DNA of 64,000 nt from Stemphylium vesicarium (Eukaryota; Ascomycota; Dothideomycetes; Pleosporales; Pleosporaceae), in the NCBI GenBank assembly GCA_004380135.1, contig QXCR01000003.1:310001-374000 (forward strand), read 5' to 3'. A program made the position numbers and the translations under genes. The notes below the pieces were generated by a model. That model had not been told where the DNA came from, searched no databases, and saw nothing but the letters and a program-made list of their open reading frames with translations. Below are positions 1 to 11,538 of this stretch, one piece after another (the stretch's first letter is position 1; the number at the start of each line of letters is the position of its first letter).

Positions 1-790
1 TCCTCAACGAGGGCAGGATCCTCAACATTAAGACGACGGAGGGTAGAGAGGGACTTTGCAGCCTTTTCTGGTCTGCCCTTCTTGATGAACCAGCGAGGAG
101 TCTCAGGAAGCCAGATGCAACCGACGAAGAGGACGATGGCCCAAGCAAATTGGACGGCGATGGGAATGCGGTAAGAACCAGTGTCGTCCCTGTCCTTGGT
201 GGAGTTGTTGACGATAGCGGCAAGCAACAGACCGATGGTGATGGCAAGTTGGTAGCAACCGACAATGGTACCACGAATCCATTTGGGTGCAGTCTCGGAT
301 TGGTACAGGGGAATGGTAGCACTGATCATACCAACTCCGTAGCCAGCAAAGAAGCGGCCAGCAACAAACATGGGGATAGCAGTAGCGACGGTCTGGAGAA
401 TGACACCGAGGCAGAAGACGACGTTGCTGACGACGAGACCAAGGCGGCGACCAAGGAAATCGGCAGTAGGGGCGGCAGTCAAGGCACCGAAGAAAGTACC
501 GGCAGAGAGGATGGAGACAATCAAAGAGGTCTGCTCGGCGGTGACATCGGGCAGACCATCGTCGGGGTTGGTGTATCCAGTGCTGAAAAGCTCACGCCAG
601 TGAGCCATTCCAAGAATACCACCAATGGTACCGGTGTCGTATCTGTGATGTGTTAGAACAATGTTTTCAAAGCAGAAGATGGAACAGCATACCCGAACAA
701 GACACCACCGAAAGCAACGAACAAGCCGACCATGATGGCGGGCGCGGTAGAACCGGCCACGCCCTGGGGCTTCTTCAGCATCAGACCCAT
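1..790 (-). CDS. MFS sugar (hexose-type) transporter, 5' part only
   Basis: This is a plasma-membrane sugar porter of the major facilitator superfamily, cut by the left edge. Exon 1 is 693-790 (ATG at 788-790), the intron is 643-692, and exon 2 runs from 642 off the window. About 246 residues are visible. The N-terminus leads into the first membrane helix, and the splice rebuilds GYDTG, the usual end of helix 1 in this family. Further on are a GRR loop motif (FLGRRLG), several hydrophobic segments, and LPETPRWFIKKGR, the sugar-porter signature after helix 6. The family imports hexoses or related sugars with protons, but the substrate cannot be read from this half. The plus-strand reading frame over 150-656 is its antisense shadow. 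Confidence 0.9.
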
Positions 791-3367
791 GATTGGCGAC
801 TGTTTGAGGAGATTGATAGTGAAGTGAGAAGACTCGGGTCCAGGGAGAGTGTTGTGTACTCGAATGATGATCTCTTGTTTGAGGCGGAAGAGCCATGCTT
901 AAGTACATTTGGAAACTGATCCCATGGGCATGGGGATCTCCATGGGCAGCTCTCTAGTCTGGAGGCTGGAAGCCCGGGGTCACCGTGCTAATCTCAGGAC
1001 GGACTAGCGCATGGGCGTGAATAGGTTGATGGACCTGGGGATGCTTAGCGCATTGCTTAGCATTTGAGCTAGAGCAGACCAGACGGATACCCCTCGTAAG
1101 CTACAGGCCTGTGATTGCAATGGCCTCCGAATCATCGTGGACTAATCTTGCTCAGATTTGGAAACAGGGAATTTGAGATGCAGCTAGCGCAGCATTGTCA
1201 GCGGTCCCAGGCCTGCGTCGCTGGACCACAATGGCAAATATCGTCGGGTTCCCGACAATTACGTGACAGATGCGCCCAGCTTTCTGGCGCACACGGTCAC
1301 CAGTAACATGGCAGTTGCGTGTCGGGGCAAACAGGTGGCGCTGAGGGCCCATGGTGATAGGGCACTAGATCGGTAGTGCCGACCCTAGTAGACGTGGTCC
1401 ATCAGGTCGGGTGCATGAGAGTCGTCAATCACTGACCTCATCCACACATTGACGTGCGGACATGAGCGCCATCGCTTCTGCGTGATTGATGCTTGATTGA
1501 GGCCACCGTCGGCCAGTACAGTTGTCTGCGCGGGTACAGTTTACTGTCGACAACCAAGCAAGCGTAATGAGTGCATAGCTTGCAGTAAAACCCCAATGTC
1601 ATGGATCAGACAACTAGTCGACACAATGACCGATGGCCTCACCCGTCTGGGGCAGTGTCTCCGGGGGCAATGCGTTAGACCGTCGGAGCCCAGCTGGGTA
1701 GGGTAACGTGGTAGAAGCATTCTGGAACGTTGCTGTTTTCGTAGCTAGGACTACTACGCTGAACGGGGCGCTGATACCAGCGGGCTGCCTGTGAGAGGAT
1801 GGAGCGGACATCGGAGATGGTGGGGAAAGCATAGCGCGTCAATTTTTGCTTCTGGCCGACCCATGGGCGCGTGAGAACGAGAGGGTAAGTGGGGTGCATT
1901 AGTTCTCTCCAGACCCCGTGAGGCTCAACAAGCACTGCATGGCGGGCTTGAGTTGGGATGGATAGCCGGGCCTCAACCAACCAGAGAGTGTCGGGTGCAA
2001 TAGCCTGAGACTGGACATGGAGCGCTTGGCCGAACTATCGGGAAGATTTTCATGCGCTAACCGCTACGGGTAGACTATCGCATGGTGCTTGGCCTTGAGA
2101 TGCGTCTGGAGGCAAAATTTCGTCTGGAGACGACCGGCCACGCCGCTGCGGCTCAACTCTGGTATCCACTCGACTCCGTGCGCCTGGAACAGAGGACGGC
2201 AGGTCAGGTGTTGTTGGGGGCCTGGTCCATGACGGTCCGACATGGAGCTATTGTTTGGAGAAGACGAATGCGACCAGTAGCGCGGTGCGGAGAGGGCGTA
2301 ATGTCGGCCTTGCCTCCCGGGTGCATGGCGCGTGTCATGTTGTGGAGGGCGTCGTCGTGGAGAAGAGCCCTTGAAGAAAGTCAGGGATCGCGACACTCAC
2401 GTGCGAGTCGCCTTGCCATGTTTTTGCTGGCGAGATTAACTTTGCATGAGCCCTGAAGTTGCAGGTACCTCAAGCTTGACTCTTCAAGCCTGATTGCCAA
2501 GTTCAACACCGGCACCTTGGCATCATGTCGAGTCTCATTCCGCTGTGCATGCCTCAGCAGTGATCAATCTCAGGTCGGAGCGCTTGACTCGCGTTGTTCT
2601 CATTTGGAGTGAGCCGGTGGCCTGCACGAGCTGTTTCTAACACGGGCAATTGAGCCGGGCATGTGCCGGCGGTAAATGTGGTTTTGAGAGCTCTGTGCCG
2701 GACATGTATTCTCTTCGACGTGCTCCCATTCGGGCACGTCTTTGCAGACGCTCGTATATGCGACGACAATAGCTGACGTTCGGAGCGGTCCACACGGAAT
2801 CTAAATTGATCGACGCACGCCACGATCCTTCCGATGTCAACTCGGACGAGCTCACATGTGAGCTTGTTCGGACAGGTGGTCACGAGGACGACGAAATTCT
2901 AAGAGCTCATACCACGTGAGCTGATATAATGCTGACGCTGGTGCTGCCAAACTTAGCTGAGCCGAGGCAACTCTCGGACCACCAAGAGACTCATGCGCGG
3001 CCATTCCAGCTGAGAGCATTCATCATGAACGGCTTTCGCAGAACGAGACCATCATCTATACAACATGACTGGGAGCTATTGAACGTGGGGAGTTGAATGT
3101 CGCCAGTCCATCCGGACTGTGTTCAAAGCCACTGTCGCTTGGAGGCTCATCAGCCCTCTTCGATTTGATCCATACTAACCAACAGGTCCTCCTCGCTGAA
3201 AATGAAGTCGTCAATTGTGTCTGTCGGCCAATGGATCAGCTACTGCGACTACCATAATGATGAGGGAAAAGCACCCAAGCAAGGCCTCACATAACACCGT
3301 AACAACAGAACAGCAGCAGAAGCGCCCAGTCCCTTCACTCGCCAACCAGCCAATAAAACGACCCCTC
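791..3367. other. Gene-free interval between transporter and dUTPase
   Basis: I see no convincing gene in these 2.6 kb. Open frames on both strands are short, lack family motifs and do not join across good splice sites. The first few hundred bases should be the transporter promoter and the last few hundred the dUTPase promoter. No repeat, tRNA or transposon was recognised. Confidence 0.5.
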
Positions 3368-3373
3368 ACGCGT
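3368..3373. promoter_or_regulatory. MluI cell-cycle box (MCB-like) upstream of dUTPase
   Basis: The palindrome ACGCGT lies about 100 bases before the dUTPase start codon. In yeasts this is the core site of MBF, which drives G1/S genes for DNA replication. The placement fits, but a six-base site can occur by chance. Confidence 0.4.
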
Positions 3374-3474
3374 CACCCCCCTCCCCACCAAAAACCGCGT
3401 CTCAATCCAGCTCCGCGCCCTCACCGCCTCGACCAAACAAACCATCTTCTTCAAAACTCAACACGACAACAATA

Positions 3475-4284
3475 ATGTCTGACACCCCGCTTCCAGCCCA
3501 CGAGCCGCCCTCCCTACCATCCTCTCCACTCCCCAAACGAACAAGAGTAATTGATCCGACACCCCTCAGCACCGCGTCCACACTCCCACGCGGCACTGAT
3601 TCAGGCGCCGCTACACCTACGCCATTAGCAGCGACTACAATACCCAGCAATAGCAACGGAGGAAGCATGGCCGCGCCATCAGTTCTGGCAGCAGCACAAG
3701 GGCAATTGCAAGTCCAATTCCTCAACGAGCACGCGAAGGCGCCTACAAAGGGTAGTCCCTACGCCGCAGGCCACGACCTGTACAGCGCAGAAGACATTGT
3801 GATTCCCGCGCGAGACAGGAAACTGGTCAAGACAGGTATCAGCATCGCTGTACCGGTGGGAACATGTAAGCCTACTACCCTCTTGTCCTCTTGTCCTGGT
3901 GGATGGACAGATACCATGGCAAAAGAAAAAAGCAATACGCAACCTTGTCAGAAAATTGAAACATTGCTAACATGATTTCGTTACATAGACGGCAGAGTAG
4001 CACCCCGCTCCGGTCTCGCTCTCAAGCACGGCATCGACACCCTCGCCGGCGTCATCGACTGCGATTATCGCGGCCCCCTGGGCATTATCCTCGCGAATAC
4101 GTCGGATACCGACTTCCCCGTCAAAAAGCACGATCGCATTGCCCAGCTCATTGTCGAGAAAATTATGATGCCCGAGGTAGTGGTTGTCGAGAAGCTCGCA
4201 GACAGCGAGAGAGGTGCGGGTGGATTTGGCAGTACTGGCGGTTTCTCAGCGCCCAAGGAGGGCGAGGATGCGACAAAGGCTTAG
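3475..4284 (+). CDS. DUT1: Deoxyuridine 5'-triphosphate nucleotidohydrolase (dUTPase)
   Basis: It hydrolyses dUTP to dUMP and pyrophosphate, which keeps uracil out of DNA and supplies dUMP for thymidylate synthesis. The exons are 3475-3865 and 3989-4284, giving 228 residues. The trimeric dUTPase motifs occur in order in the last 150 residues: AGHDLYSAED (motif 1), PRSGLALKHG (motif 2), the GVIDCDYRG substrate hairpin (motif 3), RIAQLIVEKI (motif 4) and the glycine-rich GAGGFGSTG tail (motif 5). The splice joins GT|Y directly before motif 2. The first 75 residues are Pro/Ser/Thr-rich and look disordered, as in other filamentous-fungal homologues. An ACGCGT box sits about 100 bases upstream. 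The start is the first ATG of the frame that carries all five motifs. Confidence 0.95.
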
Positions 4285-4971
4285 GGTGTGGTTTAAAAGC
4301 GCCATGCCTTTAACGTCTGGTTCCAATGCGGCTGTCGTGCTTGGATATTGAGGTGTTCGATAGATGAAGGACATGTTCATGAGCGATGACTGGGGACGCA
4401 ATACATGACCTTTGTTGGAAGAAAAGAAGTGATGGATAAGACCTTTCTCAACATCCAACGACTTACCGTGAACATTGAGAAGGAAGTAGATATCCCAATC
4501 TGCATCGAGAGTAGACAAAAAAAAGAGTCGCAGACACATGTCCAGAAAGAAACAAAACTTGAAGCCAATTGAACAACATTTTCAATGGATACGTCTAACA
4601 ACATTTCTTCATGTTTGTGCGCCTGCAGGCGACATGTCTACAAGTTTGAAGACACATTTCAAAGTCCCCAAGGCAGTTAGTTCACCTGGGAAGAAATGGT
4701 GCACGAAAAGAAAAATGATCAAGAACGTGATATCTTGAAGAGAAGAACATTGCGACCCATTTTCTTCTACGAGTGGTTTGAATATTGCAGCAGCAGATCC
4801 CACAGCGCAATAGAGTTGCGACGGTGATAAAAAATCAGCAAAGATACCACACCCAATTGCTAAACAGTATAACATAGTGCTAGCTCTTAGACTACGAAGA
4901 CTACCTTTCACAGATTCGACGAAAACCCACATCAGACCTTACAATCCTGTCCATCTACCTCCAAACCCCAA
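4285..4971. other. Convergent intergenic region dUTPase / pyridoxal kinase
   Basis: This 0.7 kb separates two genes that converge, so it should hold both 3' untranslated regions. No additional gene or repeat was recognised. Confidence 0.5.
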
Positions 4972-6596
4972 TCACACCTCCCCCCCCTTCTCCCCCTTCC
5001 CCTCTCCAACAACCTGCACCGCCCCTTCATCCTTCACCCCAACACCCAAATGCAGCACATTAAGCTCATCCGGCTCTCTCTCTCCCACCCGTGCGGGCAC
5101 ACCCTCGCCCTCCTCCACAGCGCGCGGTTCAAACCGCTCCAACTCAGGAGGATTCAGTAATTCGCGCACATGCCGCGGCACCGTAACTTCACTCGCATTC
5201 ATAAGCGCAAGATGCCTCTTCTTCTCCGCCTCTTCATCCCCCTCCCCATCTTTGTCTTCTCCAGCGCGCCCCTCCCTCGCAGCACGGGCGTCATACGCTT
5301 CCATCTTCTTCTGACAAATCGCCGTCGTCTTGGTGAGAACAGCCTGCATGCTCGCGAGAACTTTCTGACACGCTTTTGCAAGCGGGAGTTCGGTTGCGGG
5401 AACGTTGTCGGGGGACCGCCAGCTCGGCGTCGCGGCTAAGTTTTGCTCGGGGGTTGAAGCGGCGTGCACGGCTTCGATGAGGCGGGGGATTGTGAGCGCG
5501 GCGAACATGTCGCCTGTGCCGGAGAAGAAGAGCGGGAGTTGGGGTGTGTCGATGCGGAAGAGGCGCGGTTTGTGGTCTGAGGTTGCGGTTGAGCCGATTA
5601 TAGTCAGATTCTCTACATCCGCCATGTCGATTTCTGGCTTTGCCAGCGCTGGGGCTGGGGATGTTGTCGTGGAGGCGGTTTGTGTAGTCGAGGGACTGTG
5701 TGTGCGTGTTCCGGCTTTTGAGACTGGGCGTGAGGGTATGGTTTGGTTGTCGCGGGTTAGGCGTAGCGATGTGATGATTACGTGCGGTACTTGGTAGGTT
5801 TTGTGCAAAACTTGAATGGCGGCCGCCAGGGACTTGAGGTCAGTGATGGGTGTCTCGGAGAGTAGTCTGTGTCATATTAGTTAAACCGACACTTTCAGCC
5901 ATCGTGATTTTAGCTTGACGTACTCTGCCTCGAACTGGTTGGGAAGGATCAGGTCGGCCTCGCGTAGCAGTCCTTTGTACTCTGGTACCTCGTCTTCTGG
6001 TATGTATAGCTTGCCGTTGTCTCCCATGACCGGATCAAGCACTGCCGTCGTCAGTCGTTGCTCTGCGCAACTCTGCCGCATTCGACTCACCCCAGAAGAA
6101 ACTGCCGGGCTTTGTGCCCGCGTTGAACTTGACATCTCTTCCGATTGTTCCTATCGCTTGTACCGCTTCGGCGCTGGGCATGTATCCTGTGAGAAGCACA
6201 TCGAAGTTGCTTAGGTTCGATTGGCGAAGGCCTTCGTAGAGTTCGAGGATCTCGGCGGCCGACGTCTTCGTGCCTTTGATCTGCTTGTATGCGGTATGGT
6301 TGCCTGTTCGTCAGTTGTGGTATGCTCGTAATTCTAGCAACGGGTCTTACTGTAGTGGACGGTGTTGATCGCAGAAACGTCGCAACCTAGCGACTGCATG
6401 ACAAAGGTTGCCATTTTGTTGCCGACATAGCTCAGCTCAAAGTCAGTCACTTGGGTAGACTACAATGGCACGCGACTCACCCATGGACTACCTGTCGCAT
6501 GTCAGCTCAAAGTACCGCGCGTCTCTACCCGGTGAGTCTTACATGACTGGCAATTGCAAGAACTCGTGTGTCCGGAATCAGCGTGTCAGAAGCCAT
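4972..6596 (-). CDS. Pyridoxal kinase
   Basis: It phosphorylates pyridoxal, pyridoxine and pyridoxamine in vitamin B6 salvage, in the cytosol. Six exons are read on the minus strand: 6543-6596, 6481-6491, 6351-6430, 6091-6303, 5924-6041 and 4972-5866, totalling 456 residues. The 11-base second exon is needed to rebuild VVHGYVGNK, the family's N-terminal signature. Later come VLDPVMGDNGKLY, ADLILPNQFEAE and the ribokinase-type anion hole FFSGTGDMFAAL with its catalytic Asp. The protein is longer than yeast Bud16 because of a Ser/Thr/Pro insertion before the last third and a charged C-terminal tail. That tail could hide an unrecognised intron. PCNA lies just upstream on the same strand. Confidence 0.9.
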
Positions 6597-6911
6597 CGGT
6601 GCGGATGTGAAAGTGTCAAGAAATGCGAAAATAAGTCCGAATATGCAGGCGGGGTACGTTGTTGATGTACTGTGTTGATTTCCTTATCTGAAATTCCGCG
6701 GGATATGACGCGGATCCCTTGGTGGGGCGGCAACTTTCCTTTTGTACCCAAGGCACGGAACACCACTTGCAGACGGGCCTTTTCGCCAATGTCACACGCC
6801 AAAACCATGAAGCTAACAGACGCTCGATGCATAGCAAAGCCATTGCGCCACAGATCCCCCACCTCTATCCTGAAAACATATCGCTCGAGTGTTGATGACA
6901 TCATGCTTCGC

Positions 6912-7893
6912 TTAGTCCTCGTCGCCAATCTGCGCATGTTAGTCTGACTATTGGAGGAGATGGTCTGGATTCGTACCTTGGGCGCGAGGTAGAACCTCAG
7001 ATAGCTAGAACCTTGAAGGTTGTATTCGACAAGCAGAGGAACCTCGCTCGACAGGCAGAGCTTGACCGACTCTGAAAGACCGCTTGCTTTGCAAAAGTTC
7101 ATGAGGTACTTCAACGAAAAAGTAAGCGCGACGGGCTCGCTCATGTCGATTTCGACATTTTCTCCGGGCTTCTCTAGATCGGTGTTCTGTTTGAGAACGA
7201 CAGAGCCCGAGCCAATGTCACCTGCGCAAGAGAACTTGACGCCTTCTTTGGAGCACTCAATTGAAACTGTCCCAAAGTTAGCCACAGGGATGATGGTACC
7301 GCACGGCAAGTATAGTGTAAATCGTACCTGACTCGGACAAGGCGTTCAAATCTCTGCAGATGCGCTGGAATTCGGCAGTTGGCATCTTGATGGTCGCTGC
7401 GTAGTCTGTCTCGGGGATACCAAGATGCTCCTGGTCAATATCCATGAGCTTGATATCATACTCGCTGATCCTAGCGTTGTTGTTGGACTCAAAGACGAGG
7501 TTGACGACGTCGGGCGCGTCCTCAGCCTTGATGGTGAGGATGTCATCGCTGCCGGCAGCGCGAAGCACCTTTGTGAGAGAGCCCAGGTTAATACCGAGGG
7601 CAATGTTGCGGTCGCAGCGGAAGGGGTTGAAGGCTTCGGACTTGAGCATCATGGAGACGAGGGCGACGTGGGAGTTGTCCATGGCTTGCAGCGCGATGCC
7701 CGAGTCATTGCAGTCGAAGTTGCAGTCCTGAACAAGGTCTTTGATGGCATCGACAACCTATAATGCCGTCAGAAGCGTTTGGTATTGTTTGCGGGAGAAG
7801 TCTACCTTCTTCAGCACGTTGGCCTGGTTCAAGCGTGCTTCAAGCACTGAAAATGTCAGCTTCGTCGGTTTTTGTTCGATGAAGGCGCTTACT
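6912..7893 (-). CDS. PCN1: Proliferating cell nuclear antigen (sliding clamp)
   Basis: PCNA is the homotrimeric DNA clamp that tethers polymerases delta and epsilon and many repair factors. The coding pieces on the minus strand are 7893 (one base), 7806-7846, 7328-7757, 6977-7266 and 6912-6929, totalling 259 residues, the normal length. The family N-terminus MLEARL is recovered only if the ATG is split by an intron: A at 7893, intron 7847-7892 (gtaagc...cag), TG at 7846-7845. Further signatures are DNSHVALVSMML, the interdomain region LMDIDQEHLGIPE, and the C-terminal LRFYLAPKIGDED with the conserved acidic end. The short last exon encodes IGDED and the stop. CGCG-core elements upstream (8009-8040) fit G1/S control. 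Confidence 0.93.
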
Positions 7894-8008
7894 TTCGATT
7901 GTGGTTCGTGATTAAGAGTATTAACGCGGAGGGGTATAGAGAAGGTGGTTGTGCGAGAAGACAATTGCAGTTGGCGGTGGAGAGGCAACAATGAATGGAG
8001 GGGACCTC

Positions 8009-8040
8009 AACGCGGGTGCGGGTGCGCGTTGGACACGCGC
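8009..8040. promoter_or_regulatory. Cluster of CGCG cores in the PCNA promoter
   Basis: Three MCB-like cores (aacgcg, gcgcgt, acgcgc) occur within about 30 bases, some 120-150 bases upstream of the PCNA start. None is a perfect ACGCGT. Because PCNA and dUTPase are classical MBF targets in yeasts, this is a reasonable but unproven regulatory site. Confidence 0.35.
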
Positions 8041-8405
8041 TAAAAATGCACAGATCACCGTACATTAAAGTGCCGCCAAGAGCGCAAAACATTACTCTGT
8101 CGAAGTGATGATAGTGAGGTGGTAGGCTTTGGTTCTTGATTAAAGGGGGTATCATGCTGGAAAGGCAACAGTGAAGTTATTGCTTCGGCATACGCTGCTC
8201 CCCTGCGTCGCCGCCTCTTTGGTGCGACTACTCTAGTGTCTAGAACGTAGCTCATTCCCAAAAGCCGAGTGCGATTGTCTCGGCCTCAGTGCATCGTATA
8301 TGACCCGAGCATCTTGCGAAGCTGATTGAGCTTCCCCAGGCGATTCTCCCTCGTCGCAACCAGCCATCTCTTCATCATTAAGTCCTCCGCATCTCATGTC
8401 CCACC

Positions 8406-8848
8406 CTACGCCCTCACCAGCCCATAGAACAGCGTCCACGTAAGCACAAACCCACTCAACCCCCCAAACACATCGCCTAGCCACAAATCGCTCAATGGAC
8501 GATAAAAGTACCTCCCCGGCTTTCCATCCGTCTTAAGTGCAAAAAGCATCGCAGACACCACTAGCGACCCTAGTATGTAGAAGATGAAGCCCGTGTAGGA
8601 TTCGAGGCCTAATGTGCCGGCGGCGACGCCGAAGAGCGATGCGGTAAGACTGCGGATGTTGGATATCACCTGTCACTGTGAGTTAAAGAGGACTTCTTTG
8701 GGCGGAGAGGGGAAGCTGCGGTATGGGTCTGGTAATGGTGTGGGCTCGTGGTGGTGTGGAAGCGTACCTGGGTGTTGTGTTGGACACTGCTTGCGACGAT
8801 TGGGTTGATGGCAAGTTGTCGCTCCTCTTGTAACGCTGATGCAGCCAT
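8406..8848 (-). CDS. EMC6: ER membrane protein complex subunit 6
   Basis: It is a small core subunit of the EMC insertase, which puts tail-anchored and multipass proteins into the ER membrane. The exons are 8768-8848 and 8406-8669, giving 114 residues, typical for the family. The N-terminal cytosolic part (MAASALQEERQLAINPIV) precedes an intron. The second exon carries the EMC6 signature with SLTASLFGVAAGTLGLESY, then the helices around FIFYILGSLVVSAMLFAL and GLSGFVLTWTLFYGLV. The gene lies upstream of PCNA on the same strand. The splice joins phase 0 at Gln27. Confidence 0.9.
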
Positions 8849-9386
8849 TATACCGGTAATGTTAAGGCAGTAGCGAGAGGTATCAAAGTCGGGCTTGGAG
8901 TTCCACGGACGGACACGGTCGAGGTGCTGGCTTGTTCGGGGATATGATCGTTTCGTCCGGTGGGGCTTGGACGTGGGCGCGCGAGCGACGACGATGGTAT
9001 ACAGGGGGACTGAAAGCGATTGGAGGCGACAGGTTGGTAGAGCTGCGATGACGCTGTATCTGGCGTTCTGGAATGGCGATGGAGACCTGATTCCGGAGTG
9101 GAGTGCTGGTAACGCCGATGGCTCCACTATCGACCGCTTGGTCCGTGCGTGGACCCTTGGTATGATGGTGGAAAGAATCACTGAGCTTGATTTGAAGATT
9201 CTTGGAATTGTTGATTTCAGGTTCTGTTTCTATGAAGTGAGGTGAGTGATCATCTGAGGCTTTCTATCTATGCTAGACATGATATCGTCTTCGTTGCAAT
9301 TTGGTTTAATCTTCGTAAAGACCATAATCGTCAAGGTACCTTTGATTCTTAGCTTGGACATTATGTTCTTATTCAATGATGTCTGC
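8849..9386. other. Intergenic region upstream of EMC6
   Basis: This half kilobase holds the EMC6 promoter and the 3' flank of the TPR-like gene. A longer open frame on the plus strand (8895-9245) has no family resemblance and overlaps the EMC6 5' side, so it was not called. Confidence 0.45.
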
Positions 9387-10189
9387 TTACTGTTGCAGAT
9401 GGAAAGTTAGTGAGTAGTCATCAAGGGCGGCCGCTGCGCGAAGGTATGCCACAGCTTGTTGAAAGTGATGGTCATGGGTCCTCGTCGAGGTGACATTGCC
9501 AAGGCTCATAAAAGCTTCAGCAGTCCGTATGCAGTCTGCTCTGAAATCTTTCTGAGACTGAAGATGCTTACATTCGATAGAAGAGGCCCAGTCAGATTGT
9601 CCTGTTTCCTAACTGTGTTCACTGCACGCTGTGAATATTCAGTGGCAGGAAGCAATACCCCCCGTGCCTCAACATAGTCTGCTCCATCCAGACTTTTTTG
9701 AGCTTCAATAGCAGTTTCCCCTACTGACGTTGATTCACTAAAAGTACTGGCATCGCTGCTAGAAGAACCAGACTCTGCTCGTGCAATACTTGCTAGTGCC
9801 TTTTGAGCTCGTAACAGCCAGTTTCGACCCATGACTGCATCTGTTAATTAATGTAGGGGGAACATCAGTTTCACTTACAGGTCAGGAGTTCGACATCCTC
9901 AGGATATACTCGGAGTAGAGTATGTGACTGTCGTAGACTCCAGTCCGCCAAATCCTGAATTGCACCATTATCAGCATCGAAGAATGCGACACGCTGGACG
10001 ACATTGATGAACGGTATCTGCCAGCGCCGGCGGGCTTCGTCAGGGGTGGTATCCGTCAGCTCAAACAAGGCAGCCGCATTGCGGATGGCTTGCAATTAAC
10101 TGCGCCAGCAACTGGGAGTGGTGTCGAGAGTTGAATTTACTAGTTCAATAGTGGTCATGAGCATCTGAGCCGTCTGGCTGTCCATATCG
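9387..10189 (-). pseudogene. TPR-like fungal protein gene, probably frame-damaged
   Basis: The clearest coding blocks on the minus strand encode AIRNAAALFELTDTTPDEAR (about 10030-10090) with a further block to VYPEDVELLT, then GRNWLLRAQKALASIARAE and DGADYVEARGVLLPATEY, and finally AEAFMSLGNVTSTRTHDHHF and QQAVAYLRAAAALDDY, ending at a TAA at 9387-9389. The helical pattern resembles an uncharacterised TPR-like family I recall from fungal genomes. A 38-base intron (splicing PEDVELLT-Y-AVMGRNW) joins the first two blocks. At both ends the frames do not join. After an N-terminal start near 10189 (MDSQTAQMLMTTIEL) the frame shifts twice around 10100-10130. Before the last block no GT-AG intron keeps phase. 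I infer small indels, although an unusual intron set could also explain it. Confidence 0.45.
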
Positions 10190-11538
10190 GAGAGTGGGCT
10201 ATGCCTGAAAATACTTCCGGGGAACAACCAAAGCCGCAGATGTGTTGATTATTACAGTAGGACAGAGATGATATGGGGACAATAATAACATGATAAAATG
10301 CCCAGCAGGCCACGGTTTCAGCGGCGATACACCACTGCTCAGTGCCTGGTCTGCAGCCTTGGATGTAATGTCAGAGCAAATAGCTGTGACCTTGTTGGAA
10401 TGCAGACGTTCGGTCAACTACTGGTCCGAATATTTGTTGACGCAGTGATGACTCTTCGAGGTTTCTAGTCATGATGGCATGTATCATGATGGCGGCCGCG
10501 TCTCACTGACAGCAGCTATACCGCAGTGGTTCCTCGGTGTCGTTTCTAGCATTGAGCCTTCCAAGTATGATTATATGGTTTATCAGTCGGTAGCTTACAT
10601 ATGACGTGGAACTCAATAAGGTTGCTCACTAACCCAATCGAAGGAGCTAGCCTCAAAAGCAAAAGTATCTTGCACCGTACCTGCAGGTTGCGCTGGTGAT
10701 ATGCAGCCCTACCTTATCGATTGTGTTATCGATTGAGAAGCGGAGCTTATGCGCGTCATCTAGAGGACCACGGGTAGTGAGTGAGCGAGAGGTTCCAAGG
10801 TTGGATCAGCCGTGGAATGATCAAAAGCAATATTGAACGGCCTCTCTAAAGAGCCGAGCGGTGCAAGTGGAAGCCCGGATCAGCTCATCGGAGGTCAACG
10901 TGAGGCTCTCCGAGGGGGAAGCACGGATGGTCGCAGCTTCTACCGACCGGATGACGGCGTTACGGACGAAACGAGGTAAACGAGGTATCGTATACCTCCA
11001 AGGGGTAGTGTTGTGAAACGAGGTGGAGTCAAGAGGCTACTTGACTACGAGTCGCATGTCTGCGCCTCGTTGTAACGCGCGCCTGGGTCCAGGCCAGGTA
11101 CAAGGGGGAACGGCTAAACGAACGCCCCGTGAACGCACTGAACGGTTGACGCCGCCGTGTCACACCAATCACAAGGGGTTCGTCTCCGCAGCCTGCCTCA
11201 TTTCCCATGGCCCGAGGCCCTGCCTCGAACCATTGATTGTGTGTGTGTGTGTGCGTATGTGCACTGCCGACGCACTCTCCTTTCTGGTGTTTGTGTTTGT
11301 GTTCCGTCCTGTTCTGTTCAGTTCTTGTTCTCTCCAAACATCCCACAAGTCGACAGCAGCCACGATTGGATCCCACACTACAGACGACGCGCCCTTGTCA
11401 GCGCCCGCGCCCGCACCCGCACAAGCCGTACCAGCCATATCCATATCACCTGCCAACCCCGGATTAGAGCAACCGCCGCCGCCCACGTGCAACTCTTCAG
11501 ACCACAAGACTACGACGTCCACACCATGTGGTAGCAGC
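10190..11538. other. Intergenic region, promoter of vezatin-domain gene
   Basis: No gene is recognised in 1.3 kb. A minus-strand frame at 10199-10417 has no usable motif. An open frame continues in phase upstream of the vezatin-domain start, but its composition is unlike the protein and includes the GT repeat. Confidence 0.4.
11236..11262. repeat. GT-rich microsatellite
   Basis: A short run of alternating TG, slightly interrupted near its end, lies about 280 bases upstream of the vezatin-domain gene. It is probably in its promoter or 5' leader. Confidence 0.7.

Noticed and set aside
150..656. 168-residue open frame on the plus strand
   Set aside because: It is antisense to the sugar transporter, whose motifs and intron are clear on the minus strand.
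9095..9180. Open frames antisense to the EMC6 promoter
   Set aside because: They show no domain and overlap expected regulatory DNA.
11023..11538. In-phase extension upstream of the vezatin-domain start
   Set aside because: The extra 170 residues include the translated GT repeat and have no family resemblance. The ATG at 11539 fits better.
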